Shown in pieces: positions 48,664 through 57,130 of a DNA stretch of 64,000 nucleotides. The stretch is from positions 1 through 64,000 of the IMG/VR virus record IMGVR_UViG_3300021963_004264; one strand, written 5' to 3'. Source of the stretch: a virus. A program made the translations under genes and the position numbers. Position 1 is the first letter of the stretch. Every line of letters begins with the position of its first letter. A model generated the notes under the pieces. That model saw nothing but the letters and a program-made list of their open reading frames with translations. It was not told where the DNA came from and searched no databases.

Positions 48664-50332
48664 TGCCTTCTACACCACCTAAACCATCTAATTCTGTATC
48701 CCAGCCAATGCTACTGCCACCAATTTTTTTCATCATTTCAGCACGAGCTTCAGGGTCTAATGGATTGTCGTACCAGTCTGCACTTTCACCTGTCTTACGA
48801 TCACGCTTACGAACTTCCTCTACAACAACTTCACCATCTTCGCTTACTGTACGATGTGCATAAACAGCACCGTCTTTAGCTAATGTCTTTGGTTGCTGGA
48901 TATCCATTTCTTTTTTCACTAGTGGCAGAACTTTGATGTTATCATAGAACTCTACTAGATTAGGAAATGTTTTGCGGAAGTCTTTGCCGCGACGTGCATC
49001 ATACTGCTCATGGAATACTTTAAAGTCATGCTCTAGTAGTTCACGGTCAGCAGTATTACGATGCGGTGTTTTAACAACGTCTAGATACTCAATAAGACGA
49101 CTTAGCTGATCCTGCTCCCAAGGTTGCACCAACTGTAGTCCATTAGCATCACGCTCGTCCTTTTCACGTACTTCTTTAAGCCAGTTAAAGATTTGGTCGT
49201 GATACTTTTTACGTAACTCATCTGGTAGTGTTAATGGACTTTGGAAACTAGGGAAGCGTAGAATGTTGCAAGTAAAGCCTGGACGATTATGTCCGTACTT
49301 GCGCTTCATTGACAGCATCCAGTTTAAAAAGTCTACAATACTATCTAAGCACAGCGCATTAATGGTCATCATCATGTGCAAGCCTTCGATACGTGCTTCA
49401 CTACACATACGTTCAAAGTTATGTGTCCATTCTTCCCAGTTTAGTCCGTCGCGAATATATTCAGCTTGTGGGCCGTATGCTTCGCAACTAGTATACAAGT
49501 GGAAACGATTAATATACTGTGTACCGGCAATTAACTTGTCAATAAGGTCTTTCTTAGAACCTAAGTTACTGTTAATAGCTAAACGCATTTTTTGTGCTTG
49601 CGGTGTATCAGCGTTTTCTTTAAACCAATCAAACAGTTTATAGATGTCAGGAGTCATTGTAGGTTCACCACCAGTAACACGAATTTCTTCTAGCTCTTGG
49701 CTAAGTTCAGGCCACCAACGCCAGAACGCATCTACATATGGATTAAAGTCATCTCTGTCAAATGGTTCTGCATAAGGTGCATCGTCAATAAAATGCCCAC
49801 GTGCATCGCTACGGATATTATGGTAACCGCCATTATTTCGAATGTCTTTTACCCATGTAGTACTGAAAGCAGGATTACAATAGCTACATGCGAACTGACA
49901 AGTTCTATTAAAGGAAATTTCTAAAGTCTTAAGACCAACGTCTGCATCTGGATTTAGTTTAGCAATCTTCATCAAGTCTTCATCTTCATAGATAACAGTC
50001 TTGTATGTACGATCACTTACAGGCTCGTTGCCGTCAGCATCCTTGCCCATATCCTCAATCTTCCAGCAGTATTCACATTCTTTGGGACGCTTGCCTTCCT
50101 GCATCATTTGACGCATTTTCTTTTTGTGCTTGGTATTGTGAATAGCAGTAGGATTAGTTTTGATTTCTTCTAAATCAATTTGGTGTGCGGGAGGGTGATG
50201 GCAACTAGTAGTGCCACCATGCCCTAGCCAAATAGTAGCATTAAGCCACTTAGCCGCACAGAATGATTCCGAAACCGGATCAATCATTCTCTTCTTAAAC
50301 TCTCTGTGGCTTTCGCCTTGCTTACGTCCCAT
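48656..50332 (-). CDS. Radical SAM protein, N-twitch type, paralogue 7
   Basis: 558 residues, the longest copy. Core cluster C145-x3-C149-x2-C152 (CQFACSYC) and VTGGEPTM. The N-terminal set is C25, a single C44 followed by HHPP instead of the CC pair, then C86 and C89 (CEYC), and it has HQIDLEEIKTNPTAIHNT, almost the same as in paralogue 8. DARRGKDFRKTFPNL is the C-terminal signature, then a 100-residue charged tail not seen in the others. Paralogues 7 and 8 are thus a distinct subgroup. Confidence 0.85.
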   Translation of the reverse strand: MGRKQGESHREFKKRMIDPVSESFCAAKWLNATIWLGHGGTTSCHHPPAHQIDLEEIKTNPTAIHNTKHKKKMRQMMQEGKRPKECEYCWKIEDMGKDADGNEPVSDRTYKTVIYEDEDLMKIAKLNPDADVGLKTLEISFNRTCQFACSYCNPAFSTTWVKDIRNNGGYHNIRSDARGHFIDDAPYAEPFDRDDFNPYVDAFWRWWPELSQELEEIRVTGGEPTMTPDIYKLFDWFKENADTPQAQKMRLAINSNLGSKKDLIDKLIAGTQYINRFHLYTSCEAYGPQAEYIRDGLNWEEWTHNFERMCSEARIEGLHMMMTINALCLDSIVDFLNWMLSMKRKYGHNRPGFTCNILRFPSFQSPLTLPDELRKKYHDQIFNWLKEVREKDERDANGLQLVQPWEQDQLSRLIEYLDVVKTPHRNTADRELLEHDFKVFHEQYDARRGKDFRKTFPNLVEFYDNIKVLPLVKKEMDIQQPKTLAKDGAVYAHRTVSEDGEVVVEEVRKRDRKTGESADWYDNPLDPEARAEMMKKIGGSSIGWDTELDGLGGVEGNG

Positions 50333-50342
50333 TGTGTGTCCT

Positions 50343-51878
50343 CTAAATCATTGCATTTGCTTCTTGGCAAATTTGCCACCAGTCTTCCATTTCCGGGAAC
50401 ACTGATAAAAAGTCTGTGTCTCTACGCTGATCATGTTGCGTAAAGAATTTATAAAAATTAGCTCGCGCTTTTAATACTTCTTCTTCACTTAACTTACTGC
50501 CCGCTTTCATCCATTCTAGATTACGACGAGCCTTATCAATTTCAAAATCCTTAAAGCCTCTATAGTCTATGTACTGCTCGTTGGCAGCATTAAGTTCCAT
50601 AAAAGCAATTGCTTCTTCTAAGTAGTCCTGGTACCATTCTGGCATTACTTGTATGCACTGCCAGTGTGGTGCTCGCAATAACGGAATATCAAACCAAATA
50701 CGTTGCTTAGGACGTATTTCGTAGTCAGGGTGTTTGTGTCCACCATTATCCGGTACTGGTATGTATTTAATGCCTTGGCGATCTTTAGCGAACTCTTCGC
50801 GGAGCTCTAGAATAAACTGTAGCCATTCTCGGAAGCTGGTTAAGCTAAGTGCATTAAATGTGTTAATAAATGTTATAGTGGTATTGTCTGTTTCACGTAG
50901 TACACGCAATACATTCTTCTTTAGCACTTCAAAGTCCATGCCGTTACGCATGTACTCTGCTTGCTTACCATAACCGTCACAGCTAACAAACACAGCGAAG
51001 TTCTTACAAGCCGGTGCTACATACCAGTTGTTTCCACTGTTTGGATTAAACTTCTGTGGATCTTCCCAAATTTGAATCTGTTCTAAACGCTGTAGCGATT
51101 CAATAAACTTGTCCATTAGCTGTGGCTTTGGTGGAACCATGTTTGATGTTACACTCATTTCTAGCCATGCGTTAGGATTTTTATACACATAGTCTAGTAC
51201 TTTAAAAGTATTTACGTCCATCAGTGGTTCACCACCTGTCATACGGAACACTTCTAGATTCTTGTATAACTCTGGCCACCATTTCCAGAACGCTTCTACA
51301 TATGGATTCTCATCCTGTGCTACACGCAAAGGCATTAGGCCTGCGCGAGCTAAACTTTCTGTGTTGTTATGCTCGCCACCCACAATTTGATATGGACCGT
51401 GATCTTTAATCTCTTGATGCCAGCTGGTGCTTAGATGCGGACTGCAATAACTGCATTTGAAGTTGCAGGCTTGGTTAAAGTTTACTTCTACATAGCGTGG
51501 GTTGATGTTGCCTTCCCAACCTGCTGTCTTAATATCTTCTTTAGCGTTCTGTGCCCAGTATTCGCCACTGCGGTAAACACGATCACTGCGGCCACCTACA
51601 TCTTCGATGCGCCAGCAGTAGCTACAACCAGCTGGGCGTTTTCCTTCCAGCATGTCTTTACGCTGTTCTTTTTTCTCAGATGTATTGTGTAGCGCACTGG
51701 GATTAGCCTTTAGTTCTTCTAGGTCAATTTTGTGCGTAGGCGGATGATAACAACTGTGTGTCATGCCGTTAGTCAAGTGCATAGATACCTGCGCCCACTT
51801 TGCATAACACATAGTAGGGCTAATAGCATCTAGTTCTTTTTGGGCGGCATCTGCTGCCTGTTCATAAATACTAGTCAT
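50343..51878 (-). CDS. Radical SAM protein, N-twitch type, paralogue 8
   Basis: 511 residues. Core cluster C138-x3-C142-x2-C145 (CNFKCSYC) and MTGGEPLM. N-terminal cysteines C24, C43 (SCYHPP) and C85/C88 (CSYC), with HKIDLEELKANPSALHNT as in paralogue 7. The end has HDQRRDTDFLSVFPEMEDWW. It is followed by a 10-bp gap before paralogue 7 and overlaps the SDR gene by 8 bp. A recent duplication with paralogue 7 is likely. Confidence 0.85.
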   Translation of the reverse strand: MTSIYEQAADAAQKELDAISPTMCYAKWAQVSMHLTNGMTHSCYHPPTHKIDLEELKANPSALHNTSEKKEQRKDMLEGKRPAGCSYCWRIEDVGGRSDRVYRSGEYWAQNAKEDIKTAGWEGNINPRYVEVNFNQACNFKCSYCSPHLSTSWHQEIKDHGPYQIVGGEHNNTESLARAGLMPLRVAQDENPYVEAFWKWWPELYKNLEVFRMTGGEPLMDVNTFKVLDYVYKNPNAWLEMSVTSNMVPPKPQLMDKFIESLQRLEQIQIWEDPQKFNPNSGNNWYVAPACKNFAVFVSCDGYGKQAEYMRNGMDFEVLKKNVLRVLRETDNTTITFINTFNALSLTSFREWLQFILELREEFAKDRQGIKYIPVPDNGGHKHPDYEIRPKQRIWFDIPLLRAPHWQCIQVMPEWYQDYLEEAIAFMELNAANEQYIDYRGFKDFEIDKARRNLEWMKAGSKLSEEEVLKARANFYKFFTQHDQRRDTDFLSVFPEMEDWWQICQEANAMI

Positions 51879-52530
51879 AAATTTTAGTATAGTCCCAACC
51901 TTGATCCATAAATTTACTGTGTTGTTTCCAACGCATAATAACTCTATGCATATGTTCCCCGCCGGCTACCGACCAAATGTCGTTATTATTAAAGCCGTCA
52001 TTTAATAAATGGTCACTGATTAGTTTGGCATATTTTTGCTTTTTTTCTTGTGTCATATCACTTATACATGCGCCTGCAACTATTAAGCCTTTATCTTTTC
52101 CGCCTATTGTAAAAATAAGCTGTTGTTCAGAACTTCTTAATAATCTATATAGTATACAATCAGGAAAGTCTTTTTCGTAAGCGATAGTACTTGTAGAAAA
52201 AATAAACGTGCCTTTCATTTTATTTTCTAAGTATTTTAACAACGTTAGTTTAAACCAAAAACCTATTCTCCAAGAGTTTATAAAATTATCATACGTGTCT
52301 TTTTGTTCTATCAAAGGTCTAGTATAATCAAAATCGGCACCCTGAATATTTGCATTAAAAAATATTCTATCTGGAAGCTCTTTATTTTTTATAGATTCTA
52401 TGAATTCTTCTGGTTTACTATAATCAACATTATGTCGGCCGAATTTAATAACTTCGTGACCGGCGGCTTCTAAATCGGCAATAATGTATTTTGCATACTC
52501 TGAAGATGCACCAAAAAACCAATATTTCAT
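51871..52530 (-). CDS. Short-chain dehydrogenase-like NAD(P) protein
   Basis: A 219-residue Rossmann-fold protein. FFGASSEYAKYI is a variant of the SDR nucleotide loop, DRIFFNANIQGAD holds the NAG-like strand, and FIFSTSTIAYEKDFPDCILYRLLRSSE covers the S-Y-x3-K region (written in two parts: FIFSTSTIAYEKDF, PDCILYRLLRSSE), where the lysine is replaced. It could be an inactive or unusual SDR. It overlaps its neighbours by 4 and 8 bp, so it belongs to the radical-SAM/glycan operon. Confidence 0.6.
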   Translation of the reverse strand: MKYWFFGASSEYAKYIIADLEAAGHEVIKFGRHNVDYSKPEEFIESIKNKELPDRIFFNANIQGADFDYTRPLIEQKDTYDNFINSWRIGFWFKLTLLKYLENKMKGTFIFSTSTIAYEKDFPDCILYRLLRSSEQQLIFTIGGKDKGLIVAGACISDMTQEKKQKYAKLISDHLLNDGFNNNDIWSVAGGEHMHRVIMRWKQHSKFMDQGWDYTKIYD

Positions 52531-53084
52531 TTTTTCTCTTCTTTGGTTCGGTCAAGCATCATTGAAATAGTAAATCTATCTACTGCGTTGTGATCTAGTA
52601 GTCCTACACTATGAAAACTTTTATCCAAAACTTTAAATAATAAAAGTTGATTAGGTTTCCCACCTATGTCAATCGGATCGTTGCCATACGTATCTGAATG
52701 AAATGTTGTACCACAAGCGTTGTTTAAATATAAAACACCTCTAATCGGCACATGTATCCAATGTGTATCATTATGAATATGTAATTTATTTCCAGCTGGA
52801 AGTAAGTTAACAGAAGACTTGTTTTCTATGCAGTTTTCTTGCCAAACCAGATTAATAGCATTTAACATTTCACTTTCATATTTTAATAATACTTCCATTA
52901 GTGGGTGGCCTGATAAAGACATAAAGCCTTCTAATTTATCATTAGTTACAAAATAATCCAATAAGTATTTTTTATGTGCTGCATCAAATAATTGAGGATC
53001 AAAAAAGTTGTCAATGAGTATGTACTCTGTGCCATGACAGACTTTTATATTTTCTCGACATATTTGATCAATGTTTAACAGCAT
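52527..53084 (-). CDS. 2OG-Fe(II) oxygenase-like protein
   Basis: A 185-residue protein from the ATG at 53084, which overlaps the stop of the upstream gene by 3 bp; a longer form would extend into that gene. LHIHNDTHWIHVPIRGVLYLN gives the HxD-type metal site (H-x-D in IHND; quoted in full elsewhere only as HIHNDTH), NQLLLFKVLDKSFHSV holds the distal histidine, and DRFTISMML the arginine. It resembles small phage prolyl hydroxylase-like enzymes. Substrate unknown. Confidence 0.7.
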   Translation of the reverse strand: MLLNIDQICRENIKVCHGTEYILIDNFFDPQLFDAAHKKYLLDYFVTNDKLEGFMSLSGHPLMEVLLKYESEMLNAINLVWQENCIENKSSVNLLPAGNKLHIHNDTHWIHVPIRGVLYLNNACGTTFHSDTYGNDPIDIGGKPNQLLLFKVLDKSFHSVGLLDHNAVDRFTISMMLDRTKEEKK

Positions 53085-54079
53085 TATAACAAGCCTTTTT
53101 CCAGCAGTTCTTGGATCTGTTTTTCTCGAATCATTACACCCCAACGGCGTGGATTTACATAAGTTTTTTTAAAGAACTCACACATTTTTGGATTAGGATC
53201 AAACAACATCATTTTGTTGATATCTTCATTTAGTTCTTGTCCTAGAGTACATATTGCATTATACAACATTTCTTTGTTCCACGCAACCTTTGTATAGCGG
53301 CAAACTGTGTCGCCTGCAAACTGTGGAGCGATTTCTTTATTAAAATAATCTTTAAACCACTCATAGTCTGAAATTTGATTAGTGTCCCAATCTGTTAATA
53401 CAGTTTTTTGACAGCCTAACCTAGCGCCGTAGATTGCCCACAACCCATTTTCAACATCGCTACCGATATTGCACCACGTTTGTAATCTGTTATAATTTTG
53501 CCACCAAATTTTATCTGCAAACTCATCTGCACGTACTTTTCGTCCTTGGTCTAGACTCATCTTTACGCCTTCACGGAAGCCTGCACGAAAAGCCTGGAAC
53601 GGACTGGCTGTTTGATGTACTTCACTAAATGTGTCGTTGAGCTGAATATAGTTTAACTTCCAGCAGAACTCCATGCCTTCGCCATCGCCTGCTGACTCGT
53701 GTGTTTGCATCTGTAGTGCATACTCTTTGGGCCAACACTTAAGACCACCGTTGCCATATACTAATCCGTTTAGTAGGTTCTTAGCGTTCCAGCTAAAGAT
53801 GCTTTCGCTAATGTTGTTGCCGTCATGGTCTGTATCGGGTACATCTAGCACCTGTTCAAAGAAATCATCCATTACGATATTATCACCGTCTACAGTAATA
53901 AAACGTTCAGTTTCACTTTGTGCGGCAGCGGCTTTGTGCGCGGCATCGAACCCTTTAACACCGTGAACTCGTTTTGCCCAAGGTACCTTGTTAAGCAAGT
54001 CTGCCCAATTTTCTTCCGCATTGGGTTCATCGTAAGAGATATAAAAGATGTCTAGTTCAGTAACATCAATTTTGGCCAT
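53084..54079 (-). CDS. GT-A-like glycosyltransferase, related to the giant repeat protein
   Basis: A 331-residue protein whose layout equals the last unit of the protein at 30638-33937: an opening strand LDIFYISYDEP, VKGFDAAHKAAAA, ITVDGDNIV (DxD-type VDGD), a strand with IFSWNAKN, YGNGGLKCWP, and AFRAGFREGVKM. It is likely a GT-A glycosyltransferase with VDGD as metal/nucleotide-sugar site. The first gene after the late-like promoter at 54107, it opens the transcript with the SDR and four downstream radical-SAM/NeuB-type genes. Its start codon sits in an inverted repeat. Confidence 0.75.
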   Translation of the reverse strand: MAKIDVTELDIFYISYDEPNAEENWADLLNKVPWAKRVHGVKGFDAAHKAAAAQSETERFITVDGDNIVMDDFFEQVLDVPDTDHDGNNISESIFSWNAKNLLNGLVYGNGGLKCWPKEYALQMQTHESAGDGEGMEFCWKLNYIQLNDTFSEVHQTASPFQAFRAGFREGVKMSLDQGRKVRADEFADKIWWQNYNRLQTWCNIGSDVENGLWAIYGARLGCQKTVLTDWDTNQISDYEWFKDYFNKEIAPQFAGDTVCRYTKVAWNKEMLYNAICTLGQELNEDINKMMLFDPNPKMCEFFKKTYVNPRRWGVMIREKQIQELLEKGLL

Positions 54080-54108
54080 ATGTGTGTCCTATATTAAGTA
54101 CACACATA
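54079..54108 (-). repeat. Start-codon-masking inverted repeat
   Basis: TATGTGTGT (54079-54087) pairs with ACACACATA (54100-54108) around a 12-base loop with AGG. It mirrors the element at 19334-19357: one base of the start codon at 54079 and the bases directly upstream are in the stem, and the other arm overlaps the late octamer. Confidence 0.5.
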
Positions 54109-54114
54109 TTTATC
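54107..54114 (-). promoter_or_regulatory. Late-like promoter (GATAAATA) driving 54079 to 46318
   Basis: Minus-strand GATAAATA in the 82-bp gap between the genes at 54079 and 54162. With T4 spacing, RNA would start around 54099-54101, giving a leader of about 20 bases. Confidence 0.6.
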
Positions 54115-54161
54115 ATGTTATTTGAAGGTATCTATCAAAGGCTGGCCCATATACGCCTAAT

Positions 54162-54812
54162 CTAAACTTCTCTTGAATATTTTTCGAATGCTTTAACAGT
54201 ATAAATGCTACATTCTAATGGGATGTCTTTGATTTTAATGGTTAGCAGTTTATTAGTTAATAGTTGACGTAACGACACATATTCACTGTGTAACATTATG
54301 TGTGGATCGTTTTTTGCTGTAAAATAAAATTTTAAAATTTTATGTCCATTTGCGGTTGCAGTAAAAGGATCTATATCTTTATATTTTTGTAAAATATTAT
54401 CGTTAAGCTCAATGATAAATTGATTTTTTGTTAATGTACATTTACAGTCAAAATCATCGTTATGGTCAATAAGCATAAGCGAATTATTTTCAGCTGATAC
54501 TATAGTACTCTCTAAAGGCCTAGATTCTATACTATAAAGATTGTCAACTAGCAAATCCTTTTTTACAAAGAAAAGATTCCAATTTTTACCTTCGAGAATT
54601 TGTAGTTGGTTATCGTCGAATTCTCGAAACTGCCACTCTGGGTTTGCTTCTATTTCTTCTTTAGTAATAGAAACAATTGTTCCATCATTTAAAAAATATA
54701 CTTTTGGCTTTTTTGAAAGTTCTTGCTTCATCAAGGCAGCAAAACTTCCGCCAGCAGATTCTTTTGACGCTAAAAACCTTAATCTTCGTTCTTCAGCTTC
54801 TTTAGATACCAT
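54162..54812 (-). CDS. Hypothetical protein
   Basis: A 216-residue protein from the ATG at 54812. The first 45 residues are helical and charged (KEAEERRLRFLASKESAGG); the rest is beta-rich with NGHKILKFYFTAKNDPHIML. No motif recognised. It ends the transcript from upstream, before the late-like promoter at 54107, and overlaps the glycosyltransferase gene by 11 bp. Confidence 0.55.
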   Translation of the reverse strand: MVSKEAEERRLRFLASKESAGGSFAALMKQELSKKPKVYFLNDGTIVSITKEEIEANPEWQFREFDDNQLQILEGKNWNLFFVKKDLLVDNLYSIESRPLESTIVSAENNSLMLIDHNDDFDCKCTLTKNQFIIELNDNILQKYKDIDPFTATANGHKILKFYFTAKNDPHIMLHSEYVSLRQLLTNKLLTIKIKDIPLECSIYTVKAFEKYSREV

Positions 54813-55665
54813 AATCATTTTCCATTTGTTTAATCATTTTTAGTGTTAGCCAGTCCTTTTCAACATAATGAAATGGCAACAACTGTTGGAAGTTTCCTAC
54901 TTTGAAATCAGTATAAGTGTTATAGTAAGTAGGTATAGTTTCAGTCCAGTTATGGCTTATTATCGATGTTGGTACGTTTTGTACATGGCTTTTCATATGT
55001 ACAAAGGTAGGAACGGCGTCAATGTTTTCTCTAGTACATTCATGTTCAATGCCCAATAGTTGCATAGCTAGTGCAAATGCAACATCGCCACTCAGCCTGT
55101 CTGGTTTACCTTCGGGCATATACTTGTAAAAGAAACGCTGCCAATGCTGGAACACAATTTCTGTCATAGCAAATAATTCACTAGCCAGTTCGCTTTTCTT
55201 AAAATAAAAGAAAGCTGTATACACATTAGGTAAATTATTTTTTACAAAATATTCTCTATAATAATTACTGCTAACAATTTCACCGCGAAAAGTACGTACT
55301 TTGGTAGTAGCCCACACATCACGTTGTGATAATATATCCCACCAATGGCTGACATCTGTTGGAAATAACATATCAGTATCTAATACAACTGTTTCATCGT
55401 ATGGCGTCATATGTAGATATTTCCATTTATTGTTAATTTTCCAATCTTCGCCTTGTGCATCATCTTGCCAAGGAATGTCAACAATATAGTCAAATACCTG
55501 TTTGTGTTTGTTGGTGATTTTTTTCTTTGTTTCGGCATCAACACAAACGGTTAAATTATTAACACTGCTTTGTGTTAGTTTTAAATTTAACGCAAGAGCA
55601 TATGCCTGTTGAAGATAATCAACAGATGCATTATTTTGTGCTATTACAATATAGCCCTTACTCAT
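54802..55665 (-). CDS. GT-A (GT8-like) glycosyltransferase
   Basis: A 287-residue protein: GYIVIAQNNASVDYLQQA is the N-terminal strand-helix, ETVVLDTDML (D96, D98) is the DxD, and LSGDVAFALAMQLLG the later active-site helix. It is related to the protein at 57111-58019. GT8-like enzymes use UDP-glucose or UDP-galactose. It overlaps genes on both sides by 1-17 bp. Confidence 0.75.
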   Translation of the reverse strand: MSKGYIVIAQNNASVDYLQQAYALALNLKLTQSSVNNLTVCVDAETKKKITNKHKQVFDYIVDIPWQDDAQGEDWKINNKWKYLHMTPYDETVVLDTDMLFPTDVSHWWDILSQRDVWATTKVRTFRGEIVSSNYYREYFVKNNLPNVYTAFFYFKKSELASELFAMTEIVFQHWQRFFYKYMPEGKPDRLSGDVAFALAMQLLGIEHECTRENIDAVPTFVHMKSHVQNVPTSIISHNWTETIPTYYNTYTDFKVGNFQQLLPFHYVEKDWLTLKMIKQMENDYGI

Positions 55666-56477
55666 TAAACACCTTCTTTAAATTCTGGACAGTAGTAGTC
55701 AACGAATCTGTTTTTAATATGTGGCAATATTATTTCTTTAGTAAAATATTCATGCATAATTCGTGTAGGATGATTATCAGGCCACTTTATTGTTTCTCCG
55801 TGTTCTTCAATTTTCACGTCAATTTGAGGGAAATCATTATCAGTCCAGTGTGTGTAGCACCATTCGTGCATACTGCCTACTGGTAACCAATGGCTCCAAT
55901 CAATAAGATCTCGCATCCAAATGACATTTGGATTTTTATAAAAATCTGTATCTTTAAAAACTTCTGATGTAAATGTAGTCATAAAATATTTAATACCTGC
56001 CAATTTTAAGTACGATTGTACCCAAAGAATTTTTTCATAGGTATTAACTCTATGATTAACAAAATCATGCAAATGCGAATAATAAATTTTAGATGTCTTT
56101 TCTTTCCAATGAGGATTCATAATTAACCAGCCGCCGGGATCGTCGTCGACATATGTTGTAGGATTAATAAACATACTATCTAAACTTTTAACATCATCAC
56201 TAAGCTGTCCTTTAATATTAGAAATATATGTGTCGTGCCTATCTGGTCCGCTCCACATAATACCTACTAGAATTTCGTCTGGCTTTGCACCTTGATCTAA
56301 TAATTGCTGTACAGCAAATATTGCTTTTCTAGCAATTAAACTATTACCTTGACTTGATAAACCCATGTGAACACAGTTAACATCGTACGATGCTTCTAAA
56401 TGTATTGGCCAGGTATAACGTGTGATAGCATCGCTAAAACTACAACCCGATGTAACTATATGTTTAAAGTTTTTCAT
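55665..56477 (-). CDS. SGNH/GDSL-hydrolase-like protein (copy 3 of 3)
   Basis: A 270-residue protein. VTSGCSFSDAITRY is block I (serine in GCS), HMGLSSQGNSLIAR the glycine/asparagine region, and WPDNHPTRIMHEYF gives the D-x-H near the C-terminus. LVGIMWSGPDRHDTYI is the central strand. Related to 21463 and 35735, with the clearest DNHP motif of the three. Probable esterase or acyltransferase on a sugar, substrate unknown. Confidence 0.65.
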   Translation of the reverse strand: MKNFKHIVTSGCSFSDAITRYTWPIHLEASYDVNCVHMGLSSQGNSLIARKAIFAVQQLLDQGAKPDEILVGIMWSGPDRHDTYISNIKGQLSDDVKSLDSMFINPTTYVDDDPGGWLIMNPHWKEKTSKIYYSHLHDFVNHRVNTYEKILWVQSYLKLAGIKYFMTTFTSEVFKDTDFYKNPNVIWMRDLIDWSHWLPVGSMHEWCYTHWTDNDFPQIDVKIEEHGETIKWPDNHPTRIMHEYFTKEIILPHIKNRFVDYYCPEFKEGV

Positions 56478-56479
56478 TT

Positions 56480-57130
56480 TTACTTTACACCACTAGATAA
56501 CACAATTTTACAAATATGTTCTAGGCGTTCAATGTGTTCCATAGCACGCCATGGACTAGTATCTATTGCTACAACCCCATGACCTTTAATGCCAACAATG
56601 TCATATGCAATGTTACCCTCACTGTCAAGCTGTAAATTTTCGTGACACTTTACAGCTAGTTCTTCGCTGATAGGTGGAACATCTGGCACATTAGGTGCTA
56701 CTCGTGTATAGCGTCCTAGTTCAGGAAAGTCTTTCACTAACTCAGCTAGTTCTATTCCGGCGTGCATGGCTGCTACACAATAAGTCGGATGCAGATGCAT
56801 AACTACTCGCACGTCATTTTTGTGCTGACCCATTTCTTTTTGTAAGCCGAAGTGTAGAGGAATTTCGCCGCTGGGCTTTAGATTAGCACTAATGTCTGTA
56901 TAAAACTCTTCTACCCAACCGTATTGTACGAAAGGAGGTGCGGCATATGGCACACGATTAATTTGAATCTTTTTAAACTGATCAGGTTGCATTGTCTGCT
57001 TACGCACACCACTAGGCGTAATATAAAAATGATTACGGTCGTGGTGACGAATACTTACATTGCCGTCACGACTGGTAATCCAGTTGCGCTTATACGCTTC
57101 TACTAATGTATCACAGATTGTTTCTAACAT
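56480..57130 (-). CDS. Class II aldolase/adducin-family protein
   Basis: A 216-residue protein of the L-fuculose-phosphate aldolase/adducin type. HLHP plus the later KGHGVV histidine form the zinc site, NVSIRHHDRNHFYITPSGVR is the N-terminal phosphate-binding area (given here as GNVSIRH and ITPSGVR), and EIPLHFGLQ carries the glutamate. Such enzymes cleave or join sugar phosphates (fuculose, rhamnulose, ribulose) by retro-aldol chemistry. It fits the sugar pathway on this strand. Confidence 0.85.
   Translation of the reverse strand: MLETICDTLVEAYKRNWITSRDGNVSIRHHDRNHFYITPSGVRKQTMQPDQFKKIQINRVPYAAPPFVQYGWVEEFYTDISANLKPSGEIPLHFGLQKEMGQHKNDVRVVMHLHPTYCVAAMHAGIELAELVKDFPELGRYTRVAPNVPDVPPISEELAVKCHENLQLDSEGNIAYDIVGIKGHGVVAIDTSPWRAMEHIERLEHICKIVLSSGVK

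Noticed and set aside
48663-49643. Plus-strand frames under radical-SAM paralogue 7
   Set aside because: Shadow frames of a confidently identified gene; no start signal or family resemblance.
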